DNA of 64,000 nucleotides from Mesobacillus maritimus. GTDB taxonomy: Bacteria > Bacillota > Bacilli > Bacillales > Cytobacillaceae. The notes beneath the pieces are model-generated. The model had not been told where the DNA came from, did not search any database, and saw only the letters and a program-made list of their open reading frames with translations. The DNA is taken from contig NZ_JAMBNR010000009.1 of the NCBI RefSeq assembly GCF_023715205.1, positions 124,001-188,000 on the forward strand. Direction: 5' to 3'. The position numbers were made by a program, and so were the translations under genes. Shown here piece by piece: positions 8,112 to 16,631 of this stretch; within the stretch, counting starts at the first letter, position 1; each line of letters opens with the position of its first letter.

Positions 8112-8837
8112 ATGGGTACATTTCTTTTGTTTGCTATGATTCTACTAATGGCTTCGGTTCTGCAGACGAGTACGGGATTTGGTTTTTCCATCCTGGCTAC
8201 GCCGTTTTTGTTATTGATTTTCGAGCCCATTGAAGCGATTCAAATCAACTTAATCCTATCCCTAGTAATTTCAAGTGTTTTAATGTCAAAAATAAAAAAA
8301 GACATTGATGTGGGGATGCTGAAAAAATTTGTGATTGGGAGCATAGTGGGGCTTCCAATTGGTCTCGCCTTTTTGTTGTTCATTGAGATCCCAAAGTTAA
8401 AAATGGGCATTAGCGTCGTCATCTTATTATTAACGCTGCTTTTAATCTTTCAGTTCAAAATGAACCAAACGAAAACTCGGGACTTAGTGGTTGGAGGGCT
8501 TTCGGGTATACTGACCACAAGCATTGGGATGCCGGGACCACCGCTCTTGCTCTATTTTTCCGGAACAGTCACTGAAAAAGAGAAAGTAAGAGGCACAACA
8601 CTAGCTTTCTATCTGTTTATCTATTTGATTAGCTTAGTGTTGCAAATCATGTTTGCCGGGACAAGCCAAAAGATTTGGATTTCCAGCGCTGTGGGGCTGC
8701 CCTTAGTTCTGATTGGTTTAGTTTGCGGTCAATGGTTATTCAAAAGAATCAATCAAAACGGTTTTCAAAAACTAACTTACCTTTTGTTGCTGTTCACCGG
8801 TCTTTATTTGTTGATTGAAACAATATGGGCAGGATAA
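8112..8837 (+). CDS. TauE/SafE family sulfite/anion exporter
   Basis: A 241-residue membrane protein with about eight hydrophobic segments and the TauE/SafE hallmark near the start: SVLQTSTGFGFSILATPFLL, repeated in the second half as GGLSGILTTSIGMPGPPLLL. Members export or import sulfite, sulfoacetate or other organosulfur anions; the substrate here is not known. The frame is open upstream to 8073, but that part lies inside the palindromic repeat, so I choose ATG 8112, preceded by GAGGGGATT. A perfect palindrome follows the stop. The neighbouring dcyD makes sulfur chemistry plausible. Confidence 0.82.
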   Translation: MGTFLLFAMILLMASVLQTSTGFGFSILATPFLLLIFEPIEAIQINLILSLVISSVLMSKIKKDIDVGMLKKFVIGSIVGLPIGLAFLLFIEIPKLKMGISVVILLLTLLLIFQFKMNQTKTRDLVVGGLSGILTTSIGMPGPPLLLYFSGTVTEKEKVRGTTLAFYLFIYLISLVLQIMFAGTSQKIWISSAVGLPLVLIGLVCGQWLFKRINQNGFQKLTYLLLLFTGLYLLIETIWAG

Positions 8838-8857
8838 AAAGGGTTCATAAATGACAA

Positions 8858-8888
8858 AAAATGGATGGTGCCAGGCACCATCCATTTT
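8858..8888. repeat. GGTGCCAGGCACC element between convergent genes
   Basis: A perfect 31-base palindrome with 15-bp arms, flanked by A-run on the left and T-run on the right. It lies between the convergent tauE and ywqA genes and could terminate transcription in both directions. Confidence 0.88.
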
Positions 8889-8907
8889 ATTTCCAACCAC
8901 CATCTAT

Positions 8908-11793
8908 TTACCCCAACTTCACCAGTTCCTGAAGTTCGTCAGTGGTGAGTTCGGTCATCCAGGTGTCGCTTTGGATGATTTGGTCGTTGAGGCTTTGTTT
9001 TTTCTCAAGCATCGCGTCAATTTTCTCTTCAAGTGTGCCGGTGGCAATGAGTTTGTGCACATGAACGAAGCGGCTTTGCCCGATGCGGTAGGCGCGGTCG
9101 GTCGCTTGGTTCTCAACCGCCGGGTTCCACCAGCGATCATAGTGAATCACGTGGTTCGCAGCCGTCAAGTTCAACCCAGTTCCGCCTGCTTTCAATGACA
9201 GCAAGAAGAACGGAAATTCGCGATTCTGGAATTGTTCAATCATCTGATCGCGTTTTGTCTTCGGCAAACTACCGTGTAAAAACGGCACGTCAACGCCAAA
9301 CTCTTTCTGCAGCACTTTCCGAATCATTTCGCCCATGCCAATGTATTGCGTGAAAATCAAACAGCTTTCTTCCTGCTCGCGCACAGAACCAACCAATTCC
9401 ATCAGCTTCTCCATTTTCGCTGACCGCGTCACAAGCTGCGTAGGTTGCTCTTCTTTTAAATACAGCGCCGGATGGTTGCACAGCTGCTTCAACCGACCAA
9501 GCATTTGTAAAATTAAACCTTTGCGCTCAAAGCCAGACAGCTTTTCAATCTCGCCAAACGTATCCTTCACCAACTGCTCATAAAGCGAAGCTTGCTCGGC
9601 AGTGAGTGGGCAATATTCTTTCTGCTCAATTTTATCAGGAAGATTCAACGCAACATCTTCGTCTTTCTTCGTACGGCGCAGCAAGAACGGACGAATCAAT
9701 GCTTGCAGCTGACGGATCGGCTCCTTCTCGCCATCCTTTTCAATCGGAAGAATGAATCGCTTTTGGAATTGACCAGCGCTGCCAAGATAGCCGCGATTGG
9801 TGAAATCAAAAATCGACCATAATTCCGATAAGCGGTTTTCCATCGGCGTCCCCGTAAGGGCGATATGGTGCAAGCCTTTAAGCTTACGTACAGCACGCGA
9901 CTGTTTTGTATCGGCATTTTTAATATTCTGCGCTTCATCAATCGCGACCGCACTCCACTCAATTGGCTCAAGCTCCTCAAAGTCCAAATGCGTTAGCCCG
10001 TAAGATGTCAGCACAATATCAGCTTCCTTCGTGCGCTCCAGCAGTTCGTCGCCTTTCAAACGGTTCGCACCATAATGTAGGAGCACATCGGTCCCCGGAG
10101 CAAAGCGCTCGATTTCTTTCTGCCAGTTGCCAAGAACAGACGTCGGACAAATGATCAACGCTGCACCACTATCCGGTTCTTGGTCTTTCACCGCCAGTAA
10201 ATACGAAATCAGCTGAATCGTTTTTCCAAGCCCCATATCATCGGCCAGAACGGCACCAAATCCGTATTTTCGTAAAAATAACAACCAGTTCATCCCGAGT
10301 TTCTGGTAAGGCCGAAGCTCGCCCGCTAAACCAGCTGGTACCGGTTGGTCCGGAATCGACTTTGTTTCCGAGAGCTGCTTCATCATTTGTTTCCAATGAC
10401 GGTTCAATTCAATTTTAATTTTGGCAAACGCACGTGGGTCTTCAAGCTCTTCCGACGGTTCCTCATTTTCATCCACCAACTCTTGCTGTAAAAGGTCGCG
10501 AATATGGAGACCTTCTTTGTCGGCTTTTTTCATCAAATCTTGAATCTGGCGGATAAAGCCATGATCCAGTTTCACCCAGCGTCCGCGGATATACACGAGT
10601 CTACGCTTTTCATTGACCAAGCGTTGAAACTCATCTTCCGTAAGGTCAACGCCATTCATCGAGAAGCGCCAATCATAGTCAAGCAATGCATTGAGCCCAA
10701 CAAAAGAGCGGCGATAACCGCCTTGGCTTTTCAGCTTTGCTTTTACACGCAGCTGAGAGGTTCGAATTGCTTCCCACCAAGAAGGAAGGAGGATTTCGAT
10801 GCCAAGCGCAACCAATGTTTCGCTCGTTTCGGTTAAAAATTGCCATGCTTCTTCTTCGGAGAGGTCTGTTTTCAAGCGGCCCTCGTCGTCCGATAGCCAT
10901 GGAAATACCTTGGCAAGTCGTGCTTCCTCCGCATCGACTTTATCATGGAATCCTTCCCAATCAGCAGGATGCTCGGCGTAGTTGTGAGCATCGATCACCA
11001 TGCCGTTATGTCCACGTAAAAACAACCGCAGTTCCCAATCGCCTTCGCCGTCTTCTGGTTCTTCCAAACGAATCCCGATTGTAAACGGTGCAGGGTCTTC
11101 CTTGATTCCAAGCCACTCCAACCAGCGTTGTTCATCAAAATAAGCAGCCAGTTCGCGACCGGACAACTGATTATTACGCAACAACTCAAGTTTTTCACCA
11201 AGCAAGTATTTAATTGTTTCATTTTCATCAAAATAAGCGTCCAACGCGTGGTGGAACAAATCACTGATAAACGGGAGCACCGGGTATTCTTCACCGTCTT
11301 GGTGAATCGTTTCAGTCCAAAAGTCCGGGCCAAATTCGTCTTTCACTTGCTCAGGAAGAGCCCAGCGGAAGTTTTGGGATTCAGTAAGGGGAGCGGTCGT
11401 GGAACTGCTCTCGTTCCCAGTGAGTTCACCTTCCTGCTCAAGCAAGCGGAAATCCGGATGCCAGTCTTTCTCAAGAATTGCATCGTGGATCGCAAGCGAA
11501 GAGCTCAAGCAAAGGTCCGCAAGCTCATCCCATTCCCAGTCGACAATCATGTTAAACGTTTCTTCCGCGAACAGTGTGACAAGCTGCCAGCTGCTGATGA
11601 CGACGCCAAAAGAGCCGTCCTGCTGGTCTTCCTCGAGCATGGTGCCGTAATAACTTTCTTTATGGCGGTTAAAAAGCAGATGCTTCCAAGACGAAAGCCC
11701 AAGCCCGTTTCCGTCCCGATCCTGCGCATAGAGAAAAAACCTCCCATCCGCCAAAGGCTTGATATGAATCGAAATCAACTTCATCTGCAGCAT
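8908..11793 (-). CDS. ywqA: SNF2-family DNA-dependent ATPase, YwqA-like
   Basis: A 961-residue Swi2/Snf2-type ATPase. The C-terminal half holds the two RecA-like domains: motif I LADDMGLGKT, motif II DEAQNIKN, motif III LTGTPMENRLSELWS, and in the second lobe SLKAGGTGLNLTAANHVIHY followed by DRAYRIGQ. The N-terminal ~480 residues are the bacterial SNF2-associated region. Such proteins translocate on double-stranded DNA and are thought to remodel protein-DNA complexes or aid repair. The start ATG 11793 follows AAAGGAGCGG. The SWIM-domain gene ywqB lies just upstream in the same direction, the same pairing as in B. subtilis, although a gap with two palindromic repeats separates them. Confidence 0.92.
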   Translation of the reverse strand: MLQMKLISIHIKPLADGRFFLYAQDRDGNGLGLSSWKHLLFNRHKESYYGTMLEEDQQDGSFGVVISSWQLVTLFAEETFNMIVDWEWDELADLCLSSSLAIHDAILEKDWHPDFRLLEQEGELTGNESSSTTAPLTESQNFRWALPEQVKDEFGPDFWTETIHQDGEEYPVLPFISDLFHHALDAYFDENETIKYLLGEKLELLRNNQLSGRELAAYFDEQRWLEWLGIKEDPAPFTIGIRLEEPEDGEGDWELRLFLRGHNGMVIDAHNYAEHPADWEGFHDKVDAEEARLAKVFPWLSDDEGRLKTDLSEEEAWQFLTETSETLVALGIEILLPSWWEAIRTSQLRVKAKLKSQGGYRRSFVGLNALLDYDWRFSMNGVDLTEDEFQRLVNEKRRLVYIRGRWVKLDHGFIRQIQDLMKKADKEGLHIRDLLQQELVDENEEPSEELEDPRAFAKIKIELNRHWKQMMKQLSETKSIPDQPVPAGLAGELRPYQKLGMNWLLFLRKYGFGAVLADDMGLGKTIQLISYLLAVKDQEPDSGAALIICPTSVLGNWQKEIERFAPGTDVLLHYGANRLKGDELLERTKEADIVLTSYGLTHLDFEELEPIEWSAVAIDEAQNIKNADTKQSRAVRKLKGLHHIALTGTPMENRLSELWSIFDFTNRGYLGSAGQFQKRFILPIEKDGEKEPIRQLQALIRPFLLRRTKKDEDVALNLPDKIEQKEYCPLTAEQASLYEQLVKDTFGEIEKLSGFERKGLILQMLGRLKQLCNHPALYLKEEQPTQLVTRSAKMEKLMELVGSVREQEESCLIFTQYIGMGEMIRKVLQKEFGVDVPFLHGSLPKTKRDQMIEQFQNREFPFFLLSLKAGGTGLNLTAANHVIHYDRWWNPAVENQATDRAYRIGQSRFVHVHKLIATGTLEEKIDAMLEKKQSLNDQIIQSDTWMTELTTDELQELVKLG

Positions 11794-11940
11794 CTAAAAC
11801 CGCTCCTTTCTATCTATAAAATGGGGGTGAAATTGGTCATTCGTTGTTGTTTGTAAATTCTTTGATCCTGCGTTTTTAATTGGCTGTTATTCGGTAGTTA
11901 GTTAGTAGTTAATTTAATAGTTTATTGGTAGTGATTTGGT

Positions 11941-12011
11941 AGGTGCCAGGCACCATCCAGCAAATTTCCAGTCCGAAACCACCTAAATTTTGGATGGTGC
12001 CTGGCACCACC
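11941..12011. repeat. two GGTGCCAGGCACC elements in inverted orientation
   Basis: One element lies at 11941-11958 and one at 11992-12011, separated by 33 bases, in the gap between ywqB and ywqA. Together they can fold into two hairpins or one long one. Confidence 0.85.
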
Positions 12012-12012
12012 C

Positions 12013-13650
12013 TTAATTTTCCACTACTTTGGGTTCGATGAGTTTGCCGCGTTCGCATTCGGCGTGGAAGGCGCGCAGGCGTTTGTTGCGGTCAAGAAGA
12101 GTGGCGAAAAACGTTTCCCACTCCGGCACGCGCTTCAATTTTTTATAAATCGTCCGCAGTTTCTTCAACAAGCGGACCGCTTGTTTGTAACTCGCTCGAT
12201 TCTTTTGAGCAATCAGTCTGTCTACCGTTTGATGAAGAATCGGCAGCAGTACTTCCGGGTCTGCTTTTTGGACAATCTTGATCTTGTCGTTAGGCACCGA
12301 CAGAGAATCTTCATTCGCGTAAGTATACAATTCGCCCCACTTGGCGTATTGTTCTTTTGCAAACAAAAAGTCTTCATATTCAATAAAACTATAAGGAAGC
12401 GTCTGCGCTAACATTTTTTCATACAAATCCTCGCGACCGCCTGTACGGAAATACGGTGCCGCTGTTCTGAGCGCATAGCGAGTAAAATCACGCGCTTGAT
12501 GATAACGGTCCATTTTCGCGAGCGCTGCGCGAATATGCTGCGTCATGTACTCAATATAATCGCCAGCCCGATTATTATCACCTTGTGAGATTAATTCTTG
12601 GATCCAATAAAACGTAAACGGCAACGTATGAAGACCCAACTTTCGCAAATGATCCAAGGTATCTTTATCACGCCGCGATAAGAAATACTGATGCGCCAGC
12701 GCCACTTCTTCAGCCTGTGTGCGCCGACCCTCACCAAATGCCTCAAGCCGGTGCCGCTCCTCATCGCGCCAACTCGGACTTTTCAGCAAATGGCTCCACA
12801 TCAAGCGATACAAATTCATCCGCTCATAATGAAAACCGTCCTCATGCTCCACCAACTCCGCCGTTTCCCGTCGCAATTCTTCAATAAACGGATCGAAATC
12901 AAACGGCAGCGAATGCACCGACAAGGTCGCAATGAGATCGTCGATGTCCTCTTCAATTGTCTCAAACAAATAACGATAATAACGGTCCACCGTTTGATCG
13001 GAATGTTCCAGCTTCACACTTAACGCCGTCAGCTGCTTAAAAGCATACAAATACCCGACCAACTCATATAACGACCGCCACTCTTGTTTTAACGGAGCCG
13101 AGGCTCGGATTTGCCGCAAGTAGGCTTGAAACAAGTTGGCAATCACATACGGCGTCGGGTTGCCTTGCCCAAGTACAATTTCTTCAAAATTGTTCTCGAA
13201 TTCTTCGACCCACCCACGATAATCCTGCGTGTCACTTTGCCGATTTTTCAGCAAGTCTTTGGCCTTTTTCAATCCCCATTTTTCCGCTTCAAGGCTTTCC
13301 TTTGCCGGCTTGCGCCATTCATCGACCCAGTCCGAAACACTATCTACTTGCCCGTACGCTTGAAAGAATGTGGCCATTCGATGCCGACAGAAGCCATAGG
13401 CCGGGCATGTACAAGTGCTCTCCTCCGGGTCGGACAAGTTCACATACACCCGAACTGGCGTGACATCTTGAACCGTCGCCCAAACCGTTCCGCCGATGAA
13501 CTTGACATGATGAACAAGACCCTGACGGTAGAGCATTAGCCCTTTTTGGACGATCCGCGCATCTTCTTCCGACTCCGGCCGGAGCATTTTTTTCAGTTCG
13601 ACAGCCGCCTGCTTCAGCTTCGGCACCTGCGCATCTGGGATCATTGCCAC
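12013..13650 (-). CDS. ywqB: SWIM zinc-finger protein, YwqB-like
   Basis: A protein of about 545 residues with a SWIM zinc finger near residues 70-100: the CTCPAYGFCRHRMATF stretch gives the CxCx(n)CxH ligand set. The rest is alpha-helical and rich in charged residues. SWIM domains bind DNA or proteins, and in bacteria this family is typically encoded beside SNF2 ATPases as here, so it is probably a partner or regulator of the ywqA product. The frame is open to ATG 13680, but the only good ribosome binding site (AGGAGG at 13658-13663) points to GTG 13650, 7 bases downstream. Confidence 0.85.
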   Translation of the reverse strand: MAMIPDAQVPKLKQAAVELKKMLRPESEEDARIVQKGLMLYRQGLVHHVKFIGGTVWATVQDVTPVRVYVNLSDPEESTCTCPAYGFCRHRMATFFQAYGQVDSVSDWVDEWRKPAKESLEAEKWGLKKAKDLLKNRQSDTQDYRGWVEEFENNFEEIVLGQGNPTPYVIANLFQAYLRQIRASAPLKQEWRSLYELVGYLYAFKQLTALSVKLEHSDQTVDRYYRYLFETIEEDIDDLIATLSVHSLPFDFDPFIEELRRETAELVEHEDGFHYERMNLYRLMWSHLLKSPSWRDEERHRLEAFGEGRRTQAEEVALAHQYFLSRRDKDTLDHLRKLGLHTLPFTFYWIQELISQGDNNRAGDYIEYMTQHIRAALAKMDRYHQARDFTRYALRTAAPYFRTGGREDLYEKMLAQTLPYSFIEYEDFLFAKEQYAKWGELYTYANEDSLSVPNDKIKIVQKADPEVLLPILHQTVDRLIAQKNRASYKQAVRLLKKLRTIYKKLKRVPEWETFFATLLDRNKRLRAFHAECERGKLIEPKVVEN

Positions 13651-13680
13651 CTTCATTCCTCCTTCATCCGAAAAATCCAT

Positions 13681-14131
13681 ATTTCTTTATTATACCCCAT
13701 AAATGCAAGCAACGCGATTTTTCCAAGGATGAAGGATTTTTCACGAGCGAAACCGAATATCTTATTGTATAAAAGTTCACATAAAAAGGACTTACAAAGC
13801 GGAGCGACCCTTTTTTTATAAGGCTGTTTCATAAAAATTGTTGTTAATCCTAAAGCTGATTTTAGCCTTTCTCTGCGTTAGTACTTGGTTTGTATGCTCT
13901 TTTCTATACGAACTTTAGAATAGGTTCATAGCTAAATCCTGTAAAAAGTATAAAGTGGATAAAATCCTTAGCACCAAAAGAGTGAACTTCATTTACACTA
14001 AAAAAAAGGCCTATCTACGATTTTAAAAAAAGGACACACTCAATTAAAATTGTGCCTCCAATTTTTATAAAAATAAAAGATAATCATAATAGCATCATCC
14101 ATATTCACCTCAGACTGGAGGGAAGACAACC
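13681..14131. other. AT-rich intergenic region, no recognised gene
   Basis: About 450 bases between divergent genes. There is no convincing coding frame. Around 13821 the sequence GGCTGTTTCATAAA resembles the ends of some DDE insertion sequences, and the rest reads as decayed AT-rich DNA, but I cannot show a transposase or paired inverted repeats. Promoters for ywqB and the YknW-like gene must lie here. Confidence 0.45.
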
Positions 14132-14791
14132 ATGTTTCAAATTCGCCTGATGCGCGGATTGCGCCAACCGAATGATTTTATGTATGAATTGCGCACAACT
14201 GAGAGTGTGGGGAAGGTGTGGAAGCACTCCCTATTTTTCCTCCTCATCAGTGGGTTGGTGTTCGGCGTGAGCGGGTATTTCGGCATCGGTTCGGAGTATT
14301 TAGCGAAAAAGTTTTTATCTTTGAGCCCGACAGAGTTTCAGCTGCAAAAAGCGATCTTTGTGACGGGACAAGCTGTTTACGGCTTATTTTACGCAACCAT
14401 CATTTTATATTTCTCCGCGTTTTGGTTTTGGAGCATGACCGATACCGAATATAAAAAATTTCTCGTGATGCAGATGCTCGTATTAACGGTTTTGTTAGTT
14501 GAAAAAGTGTTGCTCATCCCGATTAGCTTGTTGCTCGGAGTGCCAGAGATCTCGTCGCCGGTATCGCTCGGACCGATCTCGCAATCTTTAACGGAAAACT
14601 CTTTCCTCATCCAATTTTTTGCAGGCATCACACTTTTTAAAATTTGGGCGATGGTCGTGCAATTTTTATATGTGCGTTCGCTCACAGGGAAATCACGCAT
14701 CGTTGTGCTTAGCTTGGTGCTCGGCTTGAATCTATTATTCTGGCTAATTTCCGCGTTTTTCTCGATCATTCAATTTGAAAAAGTTATATAA
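14132..14791 (+). CDS. Yip1-like multi-spanning membrane protein (YknW-like)
   Basis: A 219-residue protein with five hydrophobic helices (about residues 30-52, 75-105, 110-135, 165-185, 190-213) and a short cytoplasmic N-terminus. The layout resembles Yip1-domain proteins such as YknW, which assists assembly of the YknXYZ toxin-export complex in B. subtilis. The next gene, 20 bases downstream, encodes a YknX-type adaptor, which supports the analogy. The start ATG 14132 follows CTGGAGGGAAGAC. No ABC ATPase or permease gene (YknY, YknZ) follows, so the pair is incomplete compared with yknWXYZ. Confidence 0.65.
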   Translation: MFQIRLMRGLRQPNDFMYELRTTESVGKVWKHSLFFLLISGLVFGVSGYFGIGSEYLAKKFLSLSPTEFQLQKAIFVTGQAVYGLFYATIILYFSAFWFWSMTDTEYKKFLVMQMLVLTVLLVEKVLLIPISLLLGVPEISSPVSLGPISQSLTENSFLIQFFAGITLFKIWAMVVQFLYVRSLTGKSRIVVLSLVLGLNLLFWLISAFFSIIQFEKVI

Positions 14792-14811
14792 AAATCGGCA
14801 GGTGAAGGTTG

Positions 14812-16476
14812 ATGAAAAAAAGAACGGCCTTGCTCACTCTAGCAGGAGCTTTGTTGGTAGCTGGAAATGTCTACCTTACTTTACATACAGAGAGCAAAGT
14901 CGAGCGCACTTCGTTTGTGACGAACTGGTTTACCGCTAGCACGGAAACGTTAACGAAAACGCTCCAAACGGAGGGAGTCGTTATCCCGGCCGAGGAACAT
15001 CCGATTTATTTTCACCAAGAAGAAGGGGGCTTTGAGCAATTCCTCGTTCAACAAGGGGAAGAAGTCACCGCGGGAACGACGCTTTTTGAGTACAAGTCGT
15101 TGCAAGTGGATGCGGACCGGCAACGGCTCACAACCGAAATTGAACAATTAAACCGCGAAGTTGCCTTGATTGAAGATCAAATCCAACAGCTTGAGTATTT
15201 GCAAACAGTGTCCGCCTCAAGTGCGGACAGAGACAGTGTGCCAGTGAGTGGCGACGGCCTATCGTCATTTCCAACGGGAGTGAACTCGGGGACAATCGTT
15301 GAAGTCACGATCGAAAAAGAAATCTACGATAAAGAACGAGAGATTCGTAGGTTAGAAGATGAAATCGATGTGCACGAGTCGAGCCTTGCTTCGCTGGATG
15401 TGGACAGTCAGGTGGCTGTCCCAAGCAATGTCGATGGAACAGTGAAACAGATTCAATATGATTTGAAAAACCCGATTATGACGATCATTTCCGACCACCC
15501 GAAAGTGCGCGGCGCATTCGCGGAGGAAGACTTGTTGAACGTGAAAGAGGGGATGGAGGTTTACGTTTCGTCTGATTTGGTGCCCGATGTTGTTGGTGGT
15601 AAACTAACGAAAATCGCCGGTCATTCAGAGAACGAGCCTGATGTAAAAAAAGAAAGCGAGTTTCCGTTTGAAGTTGAACTTGAACTCACCGAGGAAGAAG
15701 AAGAGGAAGAGTCGCAGGAAGGACTTGCTGATGATGTGCTGGAGGCAGACGAGAGTGCAGCAGGGTCAGCGGATGGAGTCGAAGGTGAAGGAACGGGAGC
15801 CGGGAGTAACTTGAAACCAGCAGGTGGAAGTGTGGACGGTAAAAATGGGGTGGAATCCGCGGGTGGTAATACGGACCTTGAGAATCGTTTGAAACCAGCG
15901 GGTGGAACTGCGGACAATGAAGATGAAGCGGGATTAGCAAGAGGAACCGCAAACCAAGAGAATGAAGCAGAATCAGCAAGTGGAACCGCAAACCAAGAGA
16001 ATGAAGCGGAAAGTGCGGATGGAATCGACACTAATCCAGAACCAGATGAACTGTTGGAAGATCCAGAAGTGCCGGTGAACGCAGAAGTGGCTGCAGCTGA
16101 CACAGAAAATGATTCTTCCCCAGGCTTGGTGCACGGTTCGCATGTGGACATCACGATTGTGTTGGATGAAGCTATTGGCGCCGTAACAGTCGCTGATAAG
16201 CAGATTGAAAAGGGAAGCTATTTGTACGTGCTAACACGAACTGGGAAAATTGAACGCCGCCAAGTCAAAATGGGACTTGCCGTCGGTGGTCGCGTTGAAG
16301 TCAAGGAAGGCCTTGAACCAGGTGAAACGGTTCTAGAAAACCCGAACCAAGTCGCTCGAGTTGATGAGCCGTTCATCACGCGCTTAGATTTTTTGCGACT
16401 TGATCTAAAACTTTTAAAAGAAGAACCTGTGATGGATTGGGTCAAACTATTGTGGGTAGGATTTTCGAAGCGGTAA
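14812..16476 (+). CDS. membrane-fusion/RND-type efflux adaptor with acidic repeat insert
   Basis: A 554-residue protein with an N-terminal membrane anchor (RTALLTLAGALLVAGNVYLT), a biotinyl-lipoyl-like half (GGFEQFLVQQGEEVTAGTTL), a coiled-coil hairpin (residues ~100-195) and the returning half (SNVDGTVKQIQYDLKNPI). This is the YknX/HlyD/MacA adaptor layout. Within the beta-barrel region a very acidic insertion of about 150 residues (roughly 285-435) carries degenerate repeats such as GTANQENEAESA, rich in E, D, G and A. The C-terminal domain resumes at HGSHVDITIVLDEAIGAVTV. Start ATG 14812 follows AGGTGA. No cognate ABC transporter is adjacent. The insert suggests an exposed, surface-adapted protein. 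Confidence 0.75.
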   Translation: MKKRTALLTLAGALLVAGNVYLTLHTESKVERTSFVTNWFTASTETLTKTLQTEGVVIPAEEHPIYFHQEEGGFEQFLVQQGEEVTAGTTLFEYKSLQVDADRQRLTTEIEQLNREVALIEDQIQQLEYLQTVSASSADRDSVPVSGDGLSSFPTGVNSGTIVEVTIEKEIYDKEREIRRLEDEIDVHESSLASLDVDSQVAVPSNVDGTVKQIQYDLKNPIMTIISDHPKVRGAFAEEDLLNVKEGMEVYVSSDLVPDVVGGKLTKIAGHSENEPDVKKESEFPFEVELELTEEEEEEESQEGLADDVLEADESAAGSADGVEGEGTGAGSNLKPAGGSVDGKNGVESAGGNTDLENRLKPAGGTADNEDEAGLARGTANQENEAESASGTANQENEAESADGIDTNPEPDELLEDPEVPVNAEVAAADTENDSSPGLVHGSHVDITIVLDEAIGAVTVADKQIEKGSYLYVLTRTGKIERRQVKMGLAVGGRVEVKEGLEPGETVLENPNQVARVDEPFITRLDFLRLDLKLLKEEPVMDWVKLLWVGFSKR

Positions 16477-16483
16477 TGAAAAG

Positions 16484-16513
16484 TCAGGTCCGAAGGTGGG
16501 CCTGATTTTTTTA
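16484..16513 (+). terminator. intrinsic terminator after adaptor gene
   Basis: An 8-bp stem TCAGGTCC/GGGCCTGA (one G-U pair) is followed by TTTTTTTATTT. Confidence 0.85.
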
Positions 16514-16594
16514 TTTGGCGGACTTGGAGCGGGGTGAGGCAGTTAAATGCGAGAATACAAGTAAAATAGACACCATATAGACCCCAGCAAAAAA

Positions 16595-16618
16595 ACGTGC
16601 AGAAGCCCTCCTGCACGT
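16595..16618 (-). terminator. intrinsic terminator of the class V aminotransferase gene
   Basis: An 8-bp stem ACGTGCAG/CTGCACGT; on the minus strand it is followed by a run of T (AAAAAA on the plus strand at 16589-16595). Confidence 0.8.
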
Positions 16619-16631
16619 CATGTCATAAACT

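Noticed and set aside
10504-10836. Plus-strand open frames inside ywqA and ywqB
   Set aside because: They are shadows of the minus-strand SNF2 and SWIM genes, without ribosome binding sites or recognisable families.
13821-14050. Insertion-sequence remnant
   Set aside because: Only a GGCTGTTTCATAAA-like string was noticed; no transposase frame or paired terminal repeats could be shown.
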